Below, piece by piece: positions 16,771 through 26,452 of a stretch of DNA of 64,000 bases (position 1 is the first letter of the stretch; the number at the start of each line of letters is the position of its first letter). Below the pieces are notes generated by a model. It was not told the DNA's origin. It worked only from the letters and a program-made list of their open reading frames with translations, and made no database searches. Origin of the DNA: Planktothrix sp. FACHB-1365 (GTDB lineage Bacteria; Cyanobacteriota; Cyanobacteriia; Cyanobacteriales; Microcoleaceae); assembly GCF_014697575.1 (NCBI RefSeq), contig NZ_JACJSC010000021.1, positions 1 through 64,000 of the forward strand. The letters are read 5' to 3'. The position numbers and the translations under genes are program-made.

Positions 16771-17637
16771 TCAACCCCTGACTGTTTCCAAATAACTCCA
16801 GAAGGTATTTTGTAATAACATCGCAACGGTCATGGGGCCAATACCGCCGGGAACTGGGGTAATAGATTGGGCGATGGGTTGAACACTGTTGAAATCGACA
16901 TCCCCGACGAGGCGAGATTTACCGTTAGCATCGGTTATTTTATTAATCCCAACATCGATAACAATAGCACCCGGTTTCACAAAATCCGCCGTGATCATTT
17001 GCGGACGTCCAACGGCTCCCACTACAATATCAGCATCACGGGTAATTTTGGCTAAATCTTTCGTTTTTGAATGGGCAATTGTTACGGTACAATCTGCTTC
17101 TAAGAGCATTAACGCCATCGGTTTTCCGACTAAAATACTGCGACCCAAAACAACAGCGTGTTTGCCTTTTAACTCAATATTATACTCTTCAAATAGTCGC
17201 ATAACTCCGGCGGGAGTACAACTTCTTAACCCCTTTTCTCCTCTGGCTAACCGTCCTAAATTTTCCGGGTGTAAACCATCAGCATCTTTTTGGGGATCAA
17301 TTTCATACAATAACCCAACAGCATCTAAATGGGGAGGTAAAGGTAACTGTACTAAAATTCCATCCACCTGTTGATTTTGATTCAAGGTATGAATCGTTTG
17401 GGTGAGTTCTTCTTGAGAAGTTTCTGCGGGAAAATGTTGACCAAAGGAAGCAATACCAACCTTAGCACAAGCTTGTTCTTTATTGCGAACATACACCGCA
17501 CTGGCTGGGTTATCTCCCACCATAATTACCGCTAAACCGGGAGGACGCCCTACTTTCGCTTCCCACGTTTGGACTTGTTCTTGAAGTTCAGCTTGGATTT
17601 TTTTCGCTGTAGATTTACCGTCTAATAGATTATCCAT
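16771..17637 (-). CDS. folD: Bifunctional methylenetetrahydrofolate dehydrogenase/cyclohydrolase
   Basis: FolD interconverts methylene-, methenyl- and 10-formyl-tetrahydrofolate with NADP, feeding purine and fMet-tRNA synthesis. The 288-aa length is standard. Diagnostic stretches are [14 protein letters not shown] with the catalytic Lys, [20 protein letters not shown], the NADP-binding [14 protein letters not shown], and [14 protein letters not shown] near the end. The gene is transcribed alone, convergent with the PaaK-like gene. Confidence 0.97.
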   Translation of the reverse strand: MDNLLDGKSTAKKIQAELQEQVQTWEAKVGRPPGLAVIMVGDNPASAVYVRNKEQACAKVGIASFGQHFPAETSQEELTQTIHTLNQNQQVDGILVQLPLPPHLDAVGLLYEIDPQKDADGLHPENLGRLARGEKGLRSCTPAGVMRLFEEYNIELKGKHAVVLGRSILVGKPMALMLLEADCTVTIAHSKTKDLAKITRDADIVVGAVGRPQMITADFVKPGAIVIDVGINKITDANGKSRLVGDVDFNSVQPIAQSITPVPGGIGPMTVAMLLQNTFWSYLETVRG

Positions 17638-17788
17638 AATTCGTTGTCTTGTCGTTCACTCTATTGCAATCGTCTCTATTTTTAGCAGTTAAGCTAGGAT
17701 TGGAGATAATTTTACCTATAAATTTAATCTTTTTCTCACGAAAGGTTATAGGCTTGAGAAAAGAATTTTATTTGAGATTCCAGACTCT

Positions 17789-18187
17789 ATGACCCTTGCA
17801 TTTCCAGTGAAGTTCACCCCAAGGTTGCCCCTGAGTATTGTACTACTATTTGTGACCGGATTAGTCGGTTGTGGGAGTATTACCCCTTCGGAAACTTGGA
17901 TTAATTTGAACACCGCTAAAATTGATCAGCTTCAACAACGGCAGAAAATCGGTGCTAAAGTTTATCTACGAGGTAAAGTGGAAAGCCATGCACCATTTTT
18001 AGGTGCAGGTGCTTATCAACTCCAAGATAATACAGGTTCTATTTGGGTCTTCACAACTCAACCCTTACCCCCCCTTAACCAAGACTTATTAATTCAGGGT
18101 AAAGTCGAATATAAAAGTATTTTACTGAAAGATATGAAAGGTAAAGATATTGGAGAAGTTTATCTTAAAGAAATTAAACGAGAATAA
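17789..18187 (+). CDS. OB-fold-like lipoprotein
   Basis: A 132-aa secreted lipoprotein. A hydrophobic signal is followed by the lipobox LVGC at about residue 28. The mature part reads as a small beta-barrel (KVYLRGKVESHAPFLGAGAYQ, QDNTGSIWVF, LLIQGKVEYKS) typical of bacterial OB-fold (NirD/YgiW-type) proteins. The role is unknown. Its stop codon is immediately followed by a heptamer repeat that fills the gap to the NUDIX gene. Confidence 0.7.
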   Translation: MTLAFPVKFTPRLPLSIVLLFVTGLVGCGSITPSETWINLNTAKIDQLQQRQKIGAKVYLRGKVESHAPFLGAGAYQLQDNTGSIWVFTTQPLPPLNQDLLIQGKVEYKSILLKDMKGKDIGEVYLKEIKRE

Positions 18188-18256
18188 CTGATAACTGATG
18201 ACTGATAACTGATAACTGATGACTGATAACTGATAACTGATGACTGATAACTGATA
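18185..18256. repeat. Heptanucleotide tandem repeat (actgata/actgatg)
   Basis: About ten 7-bp units, arranged mostly as two actgata plus one actgatg, occupy the whole 72-bp gap between the lipoprotein stop and the NUDIX start. They take the place of any normal ribosome binding site of the NUDIX gene. Confidence 0.85.
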
Positions 18257-18259
18257 ATT

Positions 18260-18682
18260 ATGATTCAAGTTTCTTTGGCAATTCTTTATCGAGATGGAAA
18301 GTTTTTATTTCAATTGCGAGATAATATTCCTGGCATTGTTCATCCGGGGGTTTGGGGATTATTTGGCGGACATTTGGAAGGGGAAGAAACGCCAGAATTA
18401 TGCTTGAAACGGGAATTAATCGAGGAAATTGGTTATCAAGTTTCTGATTTAGTTCTGTTTAAAGAGTATGGTGATTCTCAGGTTAATCGTTTTGTTTTTT
18501 ATGCTCCTTTAACGGTTGATTTAAGTCAATTAGTCTTAAATGAAGGATGGGATATGGGTTTGTTAACCACCGAGGATATTAAAGCTGGAAAATGTTATTC
18601 TCACAAAGCCGGAATGGTGAGGTTAATCGGAACTCCTCATCAAAGGATTTTGTTAGATTTTATCGCTCAGAAGTTAATTTAA
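18260..18682 (+). CDS. NUDIX hydrolase
   Basis: A 140-aa NUDIX protein hydrolysing a nucleoside diphosphate linked to another moiety. The Nudix box is intact: GHLEGEETPELCLKRELIEEIG (Gly, then REL-EE-G). ATG 18260 follows the heptamer array directly and lacks a Shine-Dalgarno sequence. The substrate cannot be deduced. The gene converges with the M23 peptidase gene, overlapping it by 4 bp at the 3' ends. Confidence 0.88.
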   Translation: MIQVSLAILYRDGKFLFQLRDNIPGIVHPGVWGLFGGHLEGEETPELCLKRELIEEIGYQVSDLVLFKEYGDSQVNRFVFYAPLTVDLSQLVLNEGWDMGLLTTEDIKAGKCYSHKAGMVRLIGTPHQRILLDFIAQKLI

Positions 18683-19401
18683 CCGACAATGGGAACACTG
18701 CCATCATCGGGTAAAATAGAACGGGGATTAATAGATTCGCCATTGGGTTGACGCACTTCAAAATGCAGATGAATGGAATAGCCTCCGCCATCAATTTCTA
18801 ATCCTTCATACCCAAACCCTGAACCTCCCCGGATTCCTATAAATTGACCTTTGGTAATATTTTGACCCACTTTAACCCGAATCGATTGTAAATGAAAATA
18901 AACGTGTTCCCAACCATTAGAACGTTTAATATAAATTGCCCGACCTTCTGCACCACTGCAATCATTTTTAATATAATCCACAACACCATCACTGGCAGCA
19001 TAACATTCATCGGGTGTGTATCCGCCAATATCAACTCCTGCATGAAGTCTGCCTCTCGCATAACCAAATTCTGCCCTTGACCCCATACTGGTTCCTGTCA
19101 TCGGCCATATCCACTCGGAATTAGAAGCAGCAAAGGAAGCGGAAGAAACTGAACGAGATGCGCTTAATTTTTCATCGGTTTCTAAGAGTTTAACTTGATG
19201 AGCCAGAACAAACCAAGTGGTCATATTTTTGGGTTTTGGAGATAAGAAGTTAACCTGTAAATGGTTATCTTCTGCCTCTGAATAACTGTCTATCTCAAAT
19301 ATGGTATCACAATGAACGCAGATTTTCTCATTATCAGAAATTGCTTCAGCAGCAATAGGATGAAGCTTAAAAACAGTATGTTCTAAAACTTGTAATTTCA
19401 T
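18679..19401 (-). CDS. M23-family metallopeptidase (LytM-like)
   Basis: A 240-aa protein with an N-terminal beta-rich, SH3-like region (1-100) and a C-terminal M23 peptidase domain. Zinc ligands are visible in GRLHAGVDIGG (His, Asp) and SIHLHFEVR (HxH). Such enzymes cut peptide cross-links of peptidoglycan or other glycine-rich peptides. No signal peptide is seen at the N terminus, which is unusual for a cell-wall enzyme. It is downstream of the NAD(P)H-hydrate repair gene, 13 bp apart, so it may share its transcript. Confidence 0.85.
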   Translation of the reverse strand: MKLQVLEHTVFKLHPIAAEAISDNEKICVHCDTIFEIDSYSEAEDNHLQVNFLSPKPKNMTTWFVLAHQVKLLETDEKLSASRSVSSASFAASNSEWIWPMTGTSMGSRAEFGYARGRLHAGVDIGGYTPDECYAASDGVVDYIKNDCSGAEGRAIYIKRSNGWEHVYFHLQSIRVKVGQNITKGQFIGIRGGSGFGYEGLEIDGGGYSIHLHFEVRQPNGESINPRSILPDDGSVPIVG

Positions 19402-19414
19402 CGTAACTTATTTC

Positions 19415-20986
19415 CTATGATCTTGTTTTTATAAACGGTATTAAAGCGGGAATTAAATATTGGGTTAAGGTATAGGCATCAACCCCTAATTCCGTGCGTT
19501 CTTTTGCTGCTAGAATTCCAGCTTGAGAATGCCACCAAACCGCAGTATTAACAATTGATTCTATCGGTTTTTCTGCTAAAATGATAGGGGGTAACAGCCC
19601 TCCTATTAATCCCGTTAAAACGTCACCGCTTCCCCCTCGACCTAAAGCAGGGGTACTATCAGGATTAATCCAAACTTGATTCGGGGTAGCAATACAGGTT
19701 CTTGCTCCTTTTAAGACTATGATTGTATTTGTTAATTCGGCGGCTTGTTTGGCTAAAGTTATTTTATTTTTTTCTAATTCCATTAATTCAGGAAACAGAC
19801 GTTTAAATTCTCCTAAATGAGGGGTTATAATCGTGGGAAATTGACGAGAAGATAGGGTAAAAAAGGGATTGAGTTTAGATAAAATATTGAGAGCATCTGC
19901 ATCTAAAATAATCGGACAATTTGCTGTTAAAATCGTTTCGACAATAGGTTGAGCTTCTGGGGTTAATCCAGGGCCACAGGCAATAGTTTGATAACGTCTT
20001 AAATCGATGTCTTCTGGAAGTTTGAGAATAGCTCCATTTTCGGTTTCAGGACAACCCATAATTAAGGCTTCTGGTAATACCGAACTGAGTAAGGATTTAA
20101 TCGAATTCGGAACAGCAATGGATAACATTCCAATCCCGCTTGCTCTAGCTCCTAGTCCGGCTAAAATAGCGGCTCCTGTATATTGTTTTGAACCTGCTAT
20201 GATTAATAAATGACCGTTTTTATATTTATGGGAATTGGCAGAACGGGGGAGGGGTAAACTGTGAATTGCTGTTGAGGAAGTGATACGATTTAGACAGGGA
20301 GATTCCCCTAGAATTGCAGTAATATCTGTTAAGGGAATATCAAAATCAATCAGTTCTGCTATTCCTATATAATCTAATCCGACCTCTTGTAAAAAGGCTT
20401 GTTTCCATAACCCTAAACACAGAGTTAAATCAGCGCGAATTGCTGTTCCTAATATTTCTCCAGTATCGGTATGAATTCCCGATGGTAAATCAATACTAAT
20501 AACCCATTTGTTCCAAGTATTAATAGTGTCAATAGCGTTAGCAAGTTCTCCAGTGATAGGTCGTTCTAAACCAAATCCAAATAAGCCATCAATTAAAACA
20601 TCACAGGTTTGTAATTCCTCAATATTAGAAGCAATAGGAATTCCTAAACTAACGGCATAGTTAGCATGAGCCTCGGTTAATTCTTTTCGTTTAGAAAAAT
20701 GGCTATAAATAATAATAGAATAACCGAGAAAATACAATTCTCTAGCGACAACTAACCCATCGCCACCATTATGTCCTGGCCCTACTAATATCCCGATTTT
20801 ATTCGAGGAGGTTATTGAGTTTTCCGATAAAAACTTCTGTAAGCGTTGGGTAATTTTAAGAGCCACTTTTTCCATTAACGCAGCCACAGGCATTCCCGCA
20901 GAAAAAATTCGATTTTCAATAGTTTGCATTTGTTCTGCGGTGACAACAATTTGTTGAAGTTTTTCGGATCTTATTTCAGAATTCAT
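19415..20986 (-). CDS. nnrD: Bifunctional NAD(P)H-hydrate epimerase/ADP-dependent dehydratase
   Basis: A 523-aa repair enzyme that restores hydrated NADH and NADPH. The N-terminal YjeF_N epimerase part (about 1-220) shows GILVGPGHNGGDGLVVAREL-type residues and IDLPSG. The C-terminal ribokinase-like dehydratase part shows LLIIAGSKQYTGAA, CGPGL and the active-site GRGGSGDVLTGLIGG. This is the common bacterial fusion (Nnr). The start ATG at 20986 is preceded by an AT-rich spacer. Confidence 0.95.
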   Translation of the reverse strand: MNSEIRSEKLQQIVVTAEQMQTIENRIFSAGMPVAALMEKVALKITQRLQKFLSENSITSSNKIGILVGPGHNGGDGLVVARELYFLGYSIIIYSHFSKRKELTEAHANYAVSLGIPIASNIEELQTCDVLIDGLFGFGLERPITGELANAIDTINTWNKWVISIDLPSGIHTDTGEILGTAIRADLTLCLGLWKQAFLQEVGLDYIGIAELIDFDIPLTDITAILGESPCLNRITSSTAIHSLPLPRSANSHKYKNGHLLIIAGSKQYTGAAILAGLGARASGIGMLSIAVPNSIKSLLSSVLPEALIMGCPETENGAILKLPEDIDLRRYQTIACGPGLTPEAQPIVETILTANCPIILDADALNILSKLNPFFTLSSRQFPTIITPHLGEFKRLFPELMELEKNKITLAKQAAELTNTIIVLKGARTCIATPNQVWINPDSTPALGRGGSGDVLTGLIGGLLPPIILAEKPIESIVNTAVWWHSQAGILAAKERTELGVDAYTLTQYLIPALIPFIKTRS

Positions 20987-21028
20987 AACATTATAAACTA
21001 TGTAATATTACCCTATTATAATATCGTA

Positions 21029-21051
21029 GGGGGGCGGGGTTTTCCCGCCCA
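21029..21051. repeat. G+C-rich hairpin downstream of the SPOR-like gene
   Basis: A gggcggg-gtttt-cccgccc inverted repeat lies just past the minus-strand stop at 21055. It may act as a terminator, although no T-run follows, or be a cyanobacterial palindromic repeat. Confidence 0.45.
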
Positions 21052-21054
21052 AAA

Positions 21055-22020
21055 TTATCTCCCAAAATAAATCGTAGCACGAGGTAATCCTGAACTTTTG
21101 AGGTAATTTTCCCATTGTTGTGCTAACTGTTGATTGGCAAAGGGGCCAACAGCAACGAAAGGATTAGAAGCGGCTTGTTGCATCTGAACACTTTGGGAAG
21201 GAACACCCAACGCCACAATATTTTGAGCCATAGTAACCAGTTGATTTCGTTGACTGGGAATTAAGATAAAATAACCGTTGGTATTGCCTAAACCTAAATT
21301 AAAATTAGGCTGAGTTGGCGGATTAGGAATTGTGGGAATACTAGCTAAAAACGCTTGTAATTGTGCTGTACTATTAATAATAGTCGAAGAAATTCCAGCT
21401 AAAGCTAACCTTTGTTGGAGTTGATTGGCATTAGACAAATTAACAAAACTTCCCGCTTGAATCACAGATTGCCCTTGATAATTTAAAGTTGTTGCATTCG
21501 GAGAAATTTGTCGGACTGCATTTAAAGAAGCCGTCGTTGGACTGACAAAAATTTGATACAATCCTAAATCCGTTGTCACCGGAACTTGACCGGGAGGAAT
21601 AGAAGTGGTAATCACTTTTACATTCGTTTGGTCTAGGGGAATAATCATCGGATTTACCGTTACCGGATTATTAAAATCTTCTCCGGTTTTAAAGTTAATA
21701 ATATTCCCTTGAACGCCTTGTTGTTTTAAGGTTTCAATCAGTTGTTGAGCTTCACTTTGATTAAAATAAATTCCTAGATCAATAATGCTACGATTATTAT
21801 AGCGTTGCATCATCGCTCCGGGTTGAACTTGTTGCACAACTTCTAATAATAAAGGACTCTCACCATTGACATAAACCCCATAGCGTTGTTCAGCTAAAAC
21901 TGGGTTGGCTATCCATCCATATCCCCCCAATAGCATTAGGGTAGAAAATAGGGGAATTTTCAATAAAAAATTGATCAACCCATTTGTTTTTTTCTGTATT
22001 ACAATAGAATAGACTGACAT
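21055..22020 (-). CDS. Secreted protein with SPOR-like repeats
   Basis: A 321-aa protein with an N-terminal hydrophobic segment (about 15-43) and a possible AEQ cleavage site. The mature part has repeated units that read like SPOR domains: RYGVYVNGESPLLLEVVQQV, then FNQSEAQQLIETLKQQGVQG, again SNANQLQQRLALAGISS, and PFANQQLAQQWENYLKSSG at the C terminus. SPOR domains bind denuded peptidoglycan glycan, so a periplasmic wall-associated role is plausible. The long middle is Asn/Gln/Pro-rich. Confidence 0.72.
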   Translation of the reverse strand: MSVYSIVIQKKTNGLINFLLKIPLFSTLMLLGGYGWIANPVLAEQRYGVYVNGESPLLLEVVQQVQPGAMMQRYNNRSIIDLGIYFNQSEAQQLIETLKQQGVQGNIINFKTGEDFNNPVTVNPMIIPLDQTNVKVITTSIPPGQVPVTTDLGLYQIFVSPTTASLNAVRQISPNATTLNYQGQSVIQAGSFVNLSNANQLQQRLALAGISSTIINSTAQLQAFLASIPTIPNPPTQPNFNLGLGNTNGYFILIPSQRNQLVTMAQNIVALGVPSQSVQMQQAASNPFVAVGPFANQQLAQQWENYLKSSGLPRATIYFGR

Positions 22021-22190
22021 TTTAACGTCCTCCCGGTTTGAGTGGGTTTGATTGATGTTAGCAGGTTAGCCAGTAATGTTGATCAAAACTGGCAGATTAG
22101 TCAACATTAAAGTTATAGCAACCGCCAAGGCAGTTAGGACAGAGACGGAGGCTGGAACCAAGGACGGTGAAGTCTTTTCCTCCCACTTTC

Positions 22191-22235
22191 CTGTTCCCTG
22201 TTCCCTGTTCCCTGTTCCCTGTTCCCTGTTCCCTG
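22191..22235. repeat. Heptanucleotide tandem repeat (ttccctg)
   Basis: Six to seven perfect copies of ttccctg. The array stands between the divergent SPOR-like gene and mnmA, 46 bp before the mnmA start. Confidence 0.9.
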
Positions 22236-22280
22236 CTATAAGTGAGTTTATTGAAATTGGCAAGTTATTCTGATAGGATC

Positions 22281-23369
22281 ATGAGCAAAGTTGTTGTTGG
22301 TCTTTCCGGTGGAGTCGATAGTTCCGCCGCCGCCGCCTTGTTACACAACCAAGGCTATGAGGTGGTGGGGTTAACCCTGTGGTTAATGAAGGGAAAAGGA
22401 CAATGCTGTTCTGAAGGAATGGTGGATGCGGCATCTATTTGTGAACAATTAGGAATTCCTCATCATATTGTTGATAGTCGAGAGTTATTTCAAACCTATA
22501 TTGTAGACTATCTGGTGGATGGATATCGAGACGGAATTACACCCTTACCTTGTTCTCAATGTAACCGCGCGGTGAAATTTGGGCCGATGTTAAATTATGC
22601 CCGGGAACAGTTAGGAATTGATCGGATTGCAACGGGTCATTATGCTAGAATTAACTATGATGAAACTGGCGATCGCTATCAACTAAAACGAGCCGTAGAC
22701 TCCAATAAAGATCAGTCTTATTTTTTATACGACTTAACTCAAGATTTACTTGCTGGAACTCTATTTCCCTTGGGAGAAGTCCTCAAAACCGAAACCCGTA
22801 AAATTGCCAGTGAATATAACTTAAAAACCGCCGATAAACCTGAAAGCCAAGATTTATGTTTAGTGGAAGCCAGTGGTTCCATGCAAGCCTTTTTAGATAA
22901 ATATATTACTGGGAAAAAAGGCGATATTGTTGATACAACGGGGAAAGTTTTAGGACACCATGAAGGGATTCATCATTATACCATTGGACAACGAAAAGGA
23001 TTAGGAATTTCTGCCCCCAATCCGTTATATGTTGTCGGAATTGATGCGGGTCGAAATCAAGTGATTGTTGGGGATAGAGACAGTGCGGTACAAACAGAAT
23101 GTCTGATTAAACGAGTCAATTGGGTGTCGATTTCTCCACCCGATACCCCCATTCGCGCCGAAGTACAAATTCGTTATCGGTCGCAACCGCAACCCGTTAC
23201 CGTTGTTCCCCTTAATTCCCCAGAAGCAGAAGAAATTGATCCGAAAATAGGGTCTTGCGTTAAACTAATTTTTGATGAACCTATTTTTGGGATTACTCCA
23301 GGTCAAGCTGCGGTTTGGTATGACGGAGATTTAGTTTTAGGAGGGGGAATTATTGAACAGCAAAAATGA
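22281..23369 (+). CDS. mnmA: tRNA-specific 2-thiouridylase
   Basis: MnmA adds sulfur to U34 of tRNA Lys, Glu and Gln. The P-loop [10 protein letters not shown] is at the N terminus, the active-site cysteine in [12 protein letters not shown], and the second in [20 protein letters not shown] is also typical. ATG 22281 gives 362 aa, the usual length. An upstream ATG at 22242 adds 13 unconserved residues and is rejected. A strong terminator follows. Confidence 0.96.
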   Translation: MSKVVVGLSGGVDSSAAAALLHNQGYEVVGLTLWLMKGKGQCCSEGMVDAASICEQLGIPHHIVDSRELFQTYIVDYLVDGYRDGITPLPCSQCNRAVKFGPMLNYAREQLGIDRIATGHYARINYDETGDRYQLKRAVDSNKDQSYFLYDLTQDLLAGTLFPLGEVLKTETRKIASEYNLKTADKPESQDLCLVEASGSMQAFLDKYITGKKGDIVDTTGKVLGHHEGIHHYTIGQRKGLGISAPNPLYVVGIDAGRNQVIVGDRDSAVQTECLIKRVNWVSISPPDTPIRAEVQIRYRSQPQPVTVVPLNSPEAEEIDPKIGSCVKLIFDEPIFGITPGQAAVWYDGDLVLGGGIIEQQK

Positions 23370-23382
23370 GTTTTACCTAGAG

Positions 23383-23410
23383 GGTTAAATTGAATTCAAT
23401 TTAACCTTTT
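23383..23410 (+). terminator. Rho-independent terminator of mnmA
   Basis: A perfect 24-bp palindrome (ggttaaattgaa / ttcaatttaacc, 23383-23406) is followed directly by TTTT. It sits 14 bp past the mnmA stop. Confidence 0.75.
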
Positions 23411-23649
23411 TAAGATGTTGAGAAATAACAGCAAAACTGATTCCTTGCGTCAGAGTACGGATAAATTTTAAAAATTGTATCCTAAACAACCTTATGATTA
23501 CAGAGGATTGTACTGGGTTCAGTTATACGGATGTTCAGCATCAAAAAATAATTCCGAACAATCACGGATTACATAATAGGTCAATTTGTGATAAAAAATG
23601 CAGTAACGCCGATCTTAATTCCCCAACCACAAAGGAAAATAGAGGAACT

Positions 23650-24930
23650 GTGACCCAAACTTTAATTCCATCCACCACCATTCGTAATGTCCATCGCACC
23701 GTTCTCGATAACGGAATTGTGCTGCTTGTCACCGAAAATCCGGCGGCTGATATTATTGCAACTCGTTTATTTTTACGAACGGGAAGTCGCTGGGAACCCC
23801 AGGAAAAATCAGGACTTTCCCATCTATTAGCCACTGTATTAACCAAAGGAACCAACCAACTTTCCTCCCTCGAAATTGCCGAACAAATTGAATCCGTTGG
23901 GGCCAAATTAAATGCAGACACGTCAACGGATTATTTTTTAATCAGTCTAAAAACTGTTGCTTCCGATTTTCAAGATATTTTAAGTTTAACAGGCCAATTA
24001 TTACGGTTTCCCTCTTTTTCCGAAGACGAAATCGAACTCGAACGCCGCATCACCATTCAGGGAATTCGCTCTCAACGGGAACAACCCTTTTCTGTCGCCT
24101 TTGAACAACTGCGACACCAGATGTACCAACATCACCCCTATGCTTTATCCACCCTGGGAACCGAAACCAGCGTTTCCCAACTCAGCCGCGATGACCTCCA
24201 AGACTTCCATCAAACCTATTTTCGTCCTGATAATTTAATTATCTCCATCGCCGGACGCATTACCCCCGAAGCCGCAGCAGAACAAATTGAACGAGTATTT
24301 GGGGACTGGATAGCACCTCAAACTCCTTTACCGACATTATCCTTACCCACCTTAACCCCCCATCCCCAAAGCGCCATTACCCACCAAGAAACGCAACAAT
24401 CTGTTGTCATGTTGGGCTATTTAACCAGTTCGGTCAATCATGAAGACTATTCTGCCTTAAAAGTCTTAAATACCTATCTCGGAAACGGGTTATCGAGTCG
24501 ATTATTTGTGGAATTGCGGGAAAAACGAGGATTAGCTTACGATGTATCCGCCTTTTTCCCCACTCGCCTCGACCAGTCTCAGTTTGTCGTGTACATGGGA
24601 ACCGCACCGGAAAATACCGATATTGCCATTGAGGGGTTACGCACGGAAGTTGAACGTCTCGTCAATATTCCCCTGACGGCTGATGACCTGCAAGTGGCTA
24701 AAAATAAACTCTTGGGTCAATATGCTTTAGGAAAACAAACTAACTCCCAACTGGCGCAAATCTATGGCTGGTACGAATGTTTAAGGTTAGGGATAGAATT
24801 TGATACGGAATTTCAGGCTAATATTGCGGGGGTGACTTCAGCAGAAACGCTGCGAGTCGCAAACCACTATTTTATTGAACCTTATGTTTCCGTCGTTGGC
24901 CCAGAAGCCTTTGTGGGTTCCCAGTCCTAG
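23650..24930 (+). CDS. M16-family peptidase-like protein without the zinc motif
   Basis: A 427-aa M16 (pitrilysin/insulinase-type) protein with two M16 domains. Conserved parts are VLDNGIVLLVTENP, the C-terminal substrate-binding ELREKRGLAYDVSAF and typical beta strands. The expected zinc motif HxxEH is replaced by HLLAT (in GLSHLLATVLTKGT): both the catalytic Glu and the second His are lost, so it should not be a protease alone. In M16B heterodimers one subunit is inactive and helps the other bind substrate; no active partner is in the window. I use GTG 23650 with agaggaa before it; ATG 23494 would add about 52 unconserved residues. Confidence 0.8.
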   Translation: MTQTLIPSTTIRNVHRTVLDNGIVLLVTENPAADIIATRLFLRTGSRWEPQEKSGLSHLLATVLTKGTNQLSSLEIAEQIESVGAKLNADTSTDYFLISLKTVASDFQDILSLTGQLLRFPSFSEDEIELERRITIQGIRSQREQPFSVAFEQLRHQMYQHHPYALSTLGTETSVSQLSRDDLQDFHQTYFRPDNLIISIAGRITPEAAAEQIERVFGDWIAPQTPLPTLSLPTLTPHPQSAITHQETQQSVVMLGYLTSSVNHEDYSALKVLNTYLGNGLSSRLFVELREKRGLAYDVSAFFPTRLDQSQFVVYMGTAPENTDIAIEGLRTEVERLVNIPLTADDLQVAKNKLLGQYALGKQTNSQLAQIYGWYECLRLGIEFDTEFQANIAGVTSAETLRVANHYFIEPYVSVVGPEAFVGSQS

Positions 24931-25014
24931 GCTTTTTCCGGCGTTCAACTCCTGCCTCTGGCTGGTACAATAACCAGGCAGAAATCTTAAAGTTAAGGTG
25001 GGAGGAGGATTGTT

Positions 25015-25674
25015 ATGCAGAATGATTACCAGTTTCGGGTCAAGGTTCACCGTTATTTACCCATAGCGTCCGTATTTGTTATCGGGTTAAATTTGATACC
25101 ATCAGCGATAGCCCAAACCCCGACTCTATCTCCGGTAAAAATTGTCGTCGAAGTCAGTCGTCCGGTATTGCAAATGGGGAGTCGGGGAAAGGACGTTTCT
25201 GAACTGCAAGCCACCCTAAAATTATTGGGATATTATCAGGGTGCTGTTGATGGCATTTATTCGGAAGCCACAGCAAAAGCCGTTTCTGAGTTTCAAACCT
25301 TCGCCGGGTTAACGGCTGATGGCATTACGGATAGTACAACCTGGAATCGTTTATTTCCCCCTGTAACCCCCACCGCCACATCAGTTACAAATAATACCGT
25401 TTGTCCGCCCCCTGTTGTCAGTAATTCTACGGATACAGCAACAGCAGCGACTACACCCGATAACCCTAGTTTTCCGATATTGCGTCTGGGAATGCAAGGA
25501 ATAGCAGTCACAGGGTTACAAGAACGTTTGAAAGCGAAGGGATTTCTCAAAGGTGGTGTTGATGGGGTATTTGGCCCAGAAACCCAATTAGCCGTTAAAG
25601 CCGCCCAAACGGAATATAAACTCAAATCCGATGGTGTTGTTGGGTCGGAAACTTGGATGATTCTGTTACGTTAA
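25015..25674 (+). CDS. Secreted protein with two peptidoglycan-binding domains
   Basis: A 219-aa exported protein. The N-terminal segment up to about residue 34 (ending near AIAQT) looks like a signal peptide. Two PG_binding_1 domains follow: GSRGKDVSELQATLKLLGYY with DGIYSEATAKAVSEFQ (about 56-115) and LGMQGIAVTGLQERLKAKGF with DGVFGPETQLAVKAAQ (about 160-215). A Thr/Pro-rich linker joins them. No catalytic domain is present. ATG 25015 has ggaggagg just upstream. It probably attaches to the cell wall. Confidence 0.88.
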   Translation: MQNDYQFRVKVHRYLPIASVFVIGLNLIPSAIAQTPTLSPVKIVVEVSRPVLQMGSRGKDVSELQATLKLLGYYQGAVDGIYSEATAKAVSEFQTFAGLTADGITDSTTWNRLFPPVTPTATSVTNNTVCPPPVVSNSTDTATAATTPDNPSFPILRLGMQGIAVTGLQERLKAKGFLKGGVDGVFGPETQLAVKAAQTEYKLKSDGVVGSETWMILLR

Positions 25675-25684
25675 TAGAATAATT

Positions 25685-25715
25685 GTAGGGTGTGTAAGCG
25701 CAGCGCACGCACCAA
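25685..25715. repeat. Palindromic extragenic repeat, weak copy
   Basis: gtagggtgtgtaagcg-cagcgcacgcaccaac is an imperfect hairpin related to the repeat at 7634-7666. It lies between the convergent peptidoglycan-binding protein and vapC genes. Confidence 0.5.
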
Positions 25716-25738
25716 CTTTGAAGTGTACCTCATCGTTT

Positions 25739-26140
25739 TTAATTGGGAGAGGGAATTACCTCAATTAACCCAGTGTGGAAAGCTTGATCGTAAGTAATAA
25801 TAGGCAGTTTTTCCAGTTCAGCTTGAGCCATCAGCATCCGGTCAAACGGATCTCGGTGTAAAATAGGTAAGTTTCCGGCTCTCAGAGCATGAGCGACCGT
25901 GATCGTAAGTTCGTTGAACTTGGCTTGGTGTAATATGTCCTGATAATGCTCAACCAGAAATTTAGCTTCAGGAAGTTTTCCAATACGGTATTTTGTAGCA
26001 ATTTCCCAAGCGGAAACACTGCTAACTAAAATATTATGGTTCGGATGGCTAATGATATCTCGGCATTCTTTGTTAAGTTTGGGATCATTAAAAAGCCACC
26101 AAAGAAGAATATGAGTGTCAAGGAGGTAGCTTATTCCCAT
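25739..26140 (-). CDS. vapC: PIN-domain toxin (VapC family)
   Basis: A 133-aa PIN-domain ribonuclease. The acidic residues are visible: Asp in YLLDTHILLWW, Glu in SAWEIATKYRIG, Asp in HRDPFDRMLMAQA, and Asp in PIITYDQAF. It should cleave RNA when free of its antitoxin. Its start overlaps the end of the upstream small gene by 10 bp, as in toxin-antitoxin operons. Confidence 0.9.
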   Translation of the reverse strand: MGISYLLDTHILLWWLFNDPKLNKECRDIISHPNHNILVSSVSAWEIATKYRIGKLPEAKFLVEHYQDILHQAKFNELTITVAHALRAGNLPILHRDPFDRMLMAQAELEKLPIITYDQAFHTGLIEVIPSPN

Positions 26141-26331
26141 TGCTGGAGTTCCTCTTCGGGTAGGGGTTCAAAGAATGCGTCCCCCAGTTTTCCGGTAAGG
26201 AGTCCAGGGATACGAGGTTGGGAGTTTTCAGAATTTAACCTTAAACGAAAATCCTGAATTATGTTATAAATTTCTGCCAGTTTATCTTCTGGAATATTTT
26301 GGAGTTCTTGTATGATTTGATCAATTATCAT
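26131..26331 (-). CDS. Antitoxin partner of the PIN toxin (DUF2281-like)
   Basis: A 66-aa protein (IIDQIIQELQNIPEDKLAEIY then RIPGLLTGKLGDAFFEPLPEEELQQWE). The helical N terminus and the GLLTGKLGDAFFEPLPEEEL tail are typical of DUF2281-type antitoxins whose C terminus blocks the PIN active site. ATG 26331 has ggagga upstream. It precedes and overlaps vapC by 10 bp. Confidence 0.86.
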   Translation of the reverse strand: MIIDQIIQELQNIPEDKLAEIYNIIQDFRLRLNSENSQPRIPGLLTGKLGDAFFEPLPEEELQQWE

Positions 26332-26452
26332 AAATCCTCCCAGTTTGAAAAAATATACAAAGCAAGTGCTAATTATTCATCTATAGAAATTATATAACAA
26401 TAAAATACTGTAAGGTAATCCATCGCAGCACACCCACCAACAGTCAATCTCT

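Noticed and set aside
16867-17374. Plus-strand frames opposite folD
   Set aside because: Antisense shadows; folD is complete and highly conserved.
22066-22273. Small frames of REQGTGN-type or PCSLFPV-type repeats on both strands
   Set aside because: They arise only from the ttccctg heptamer array.
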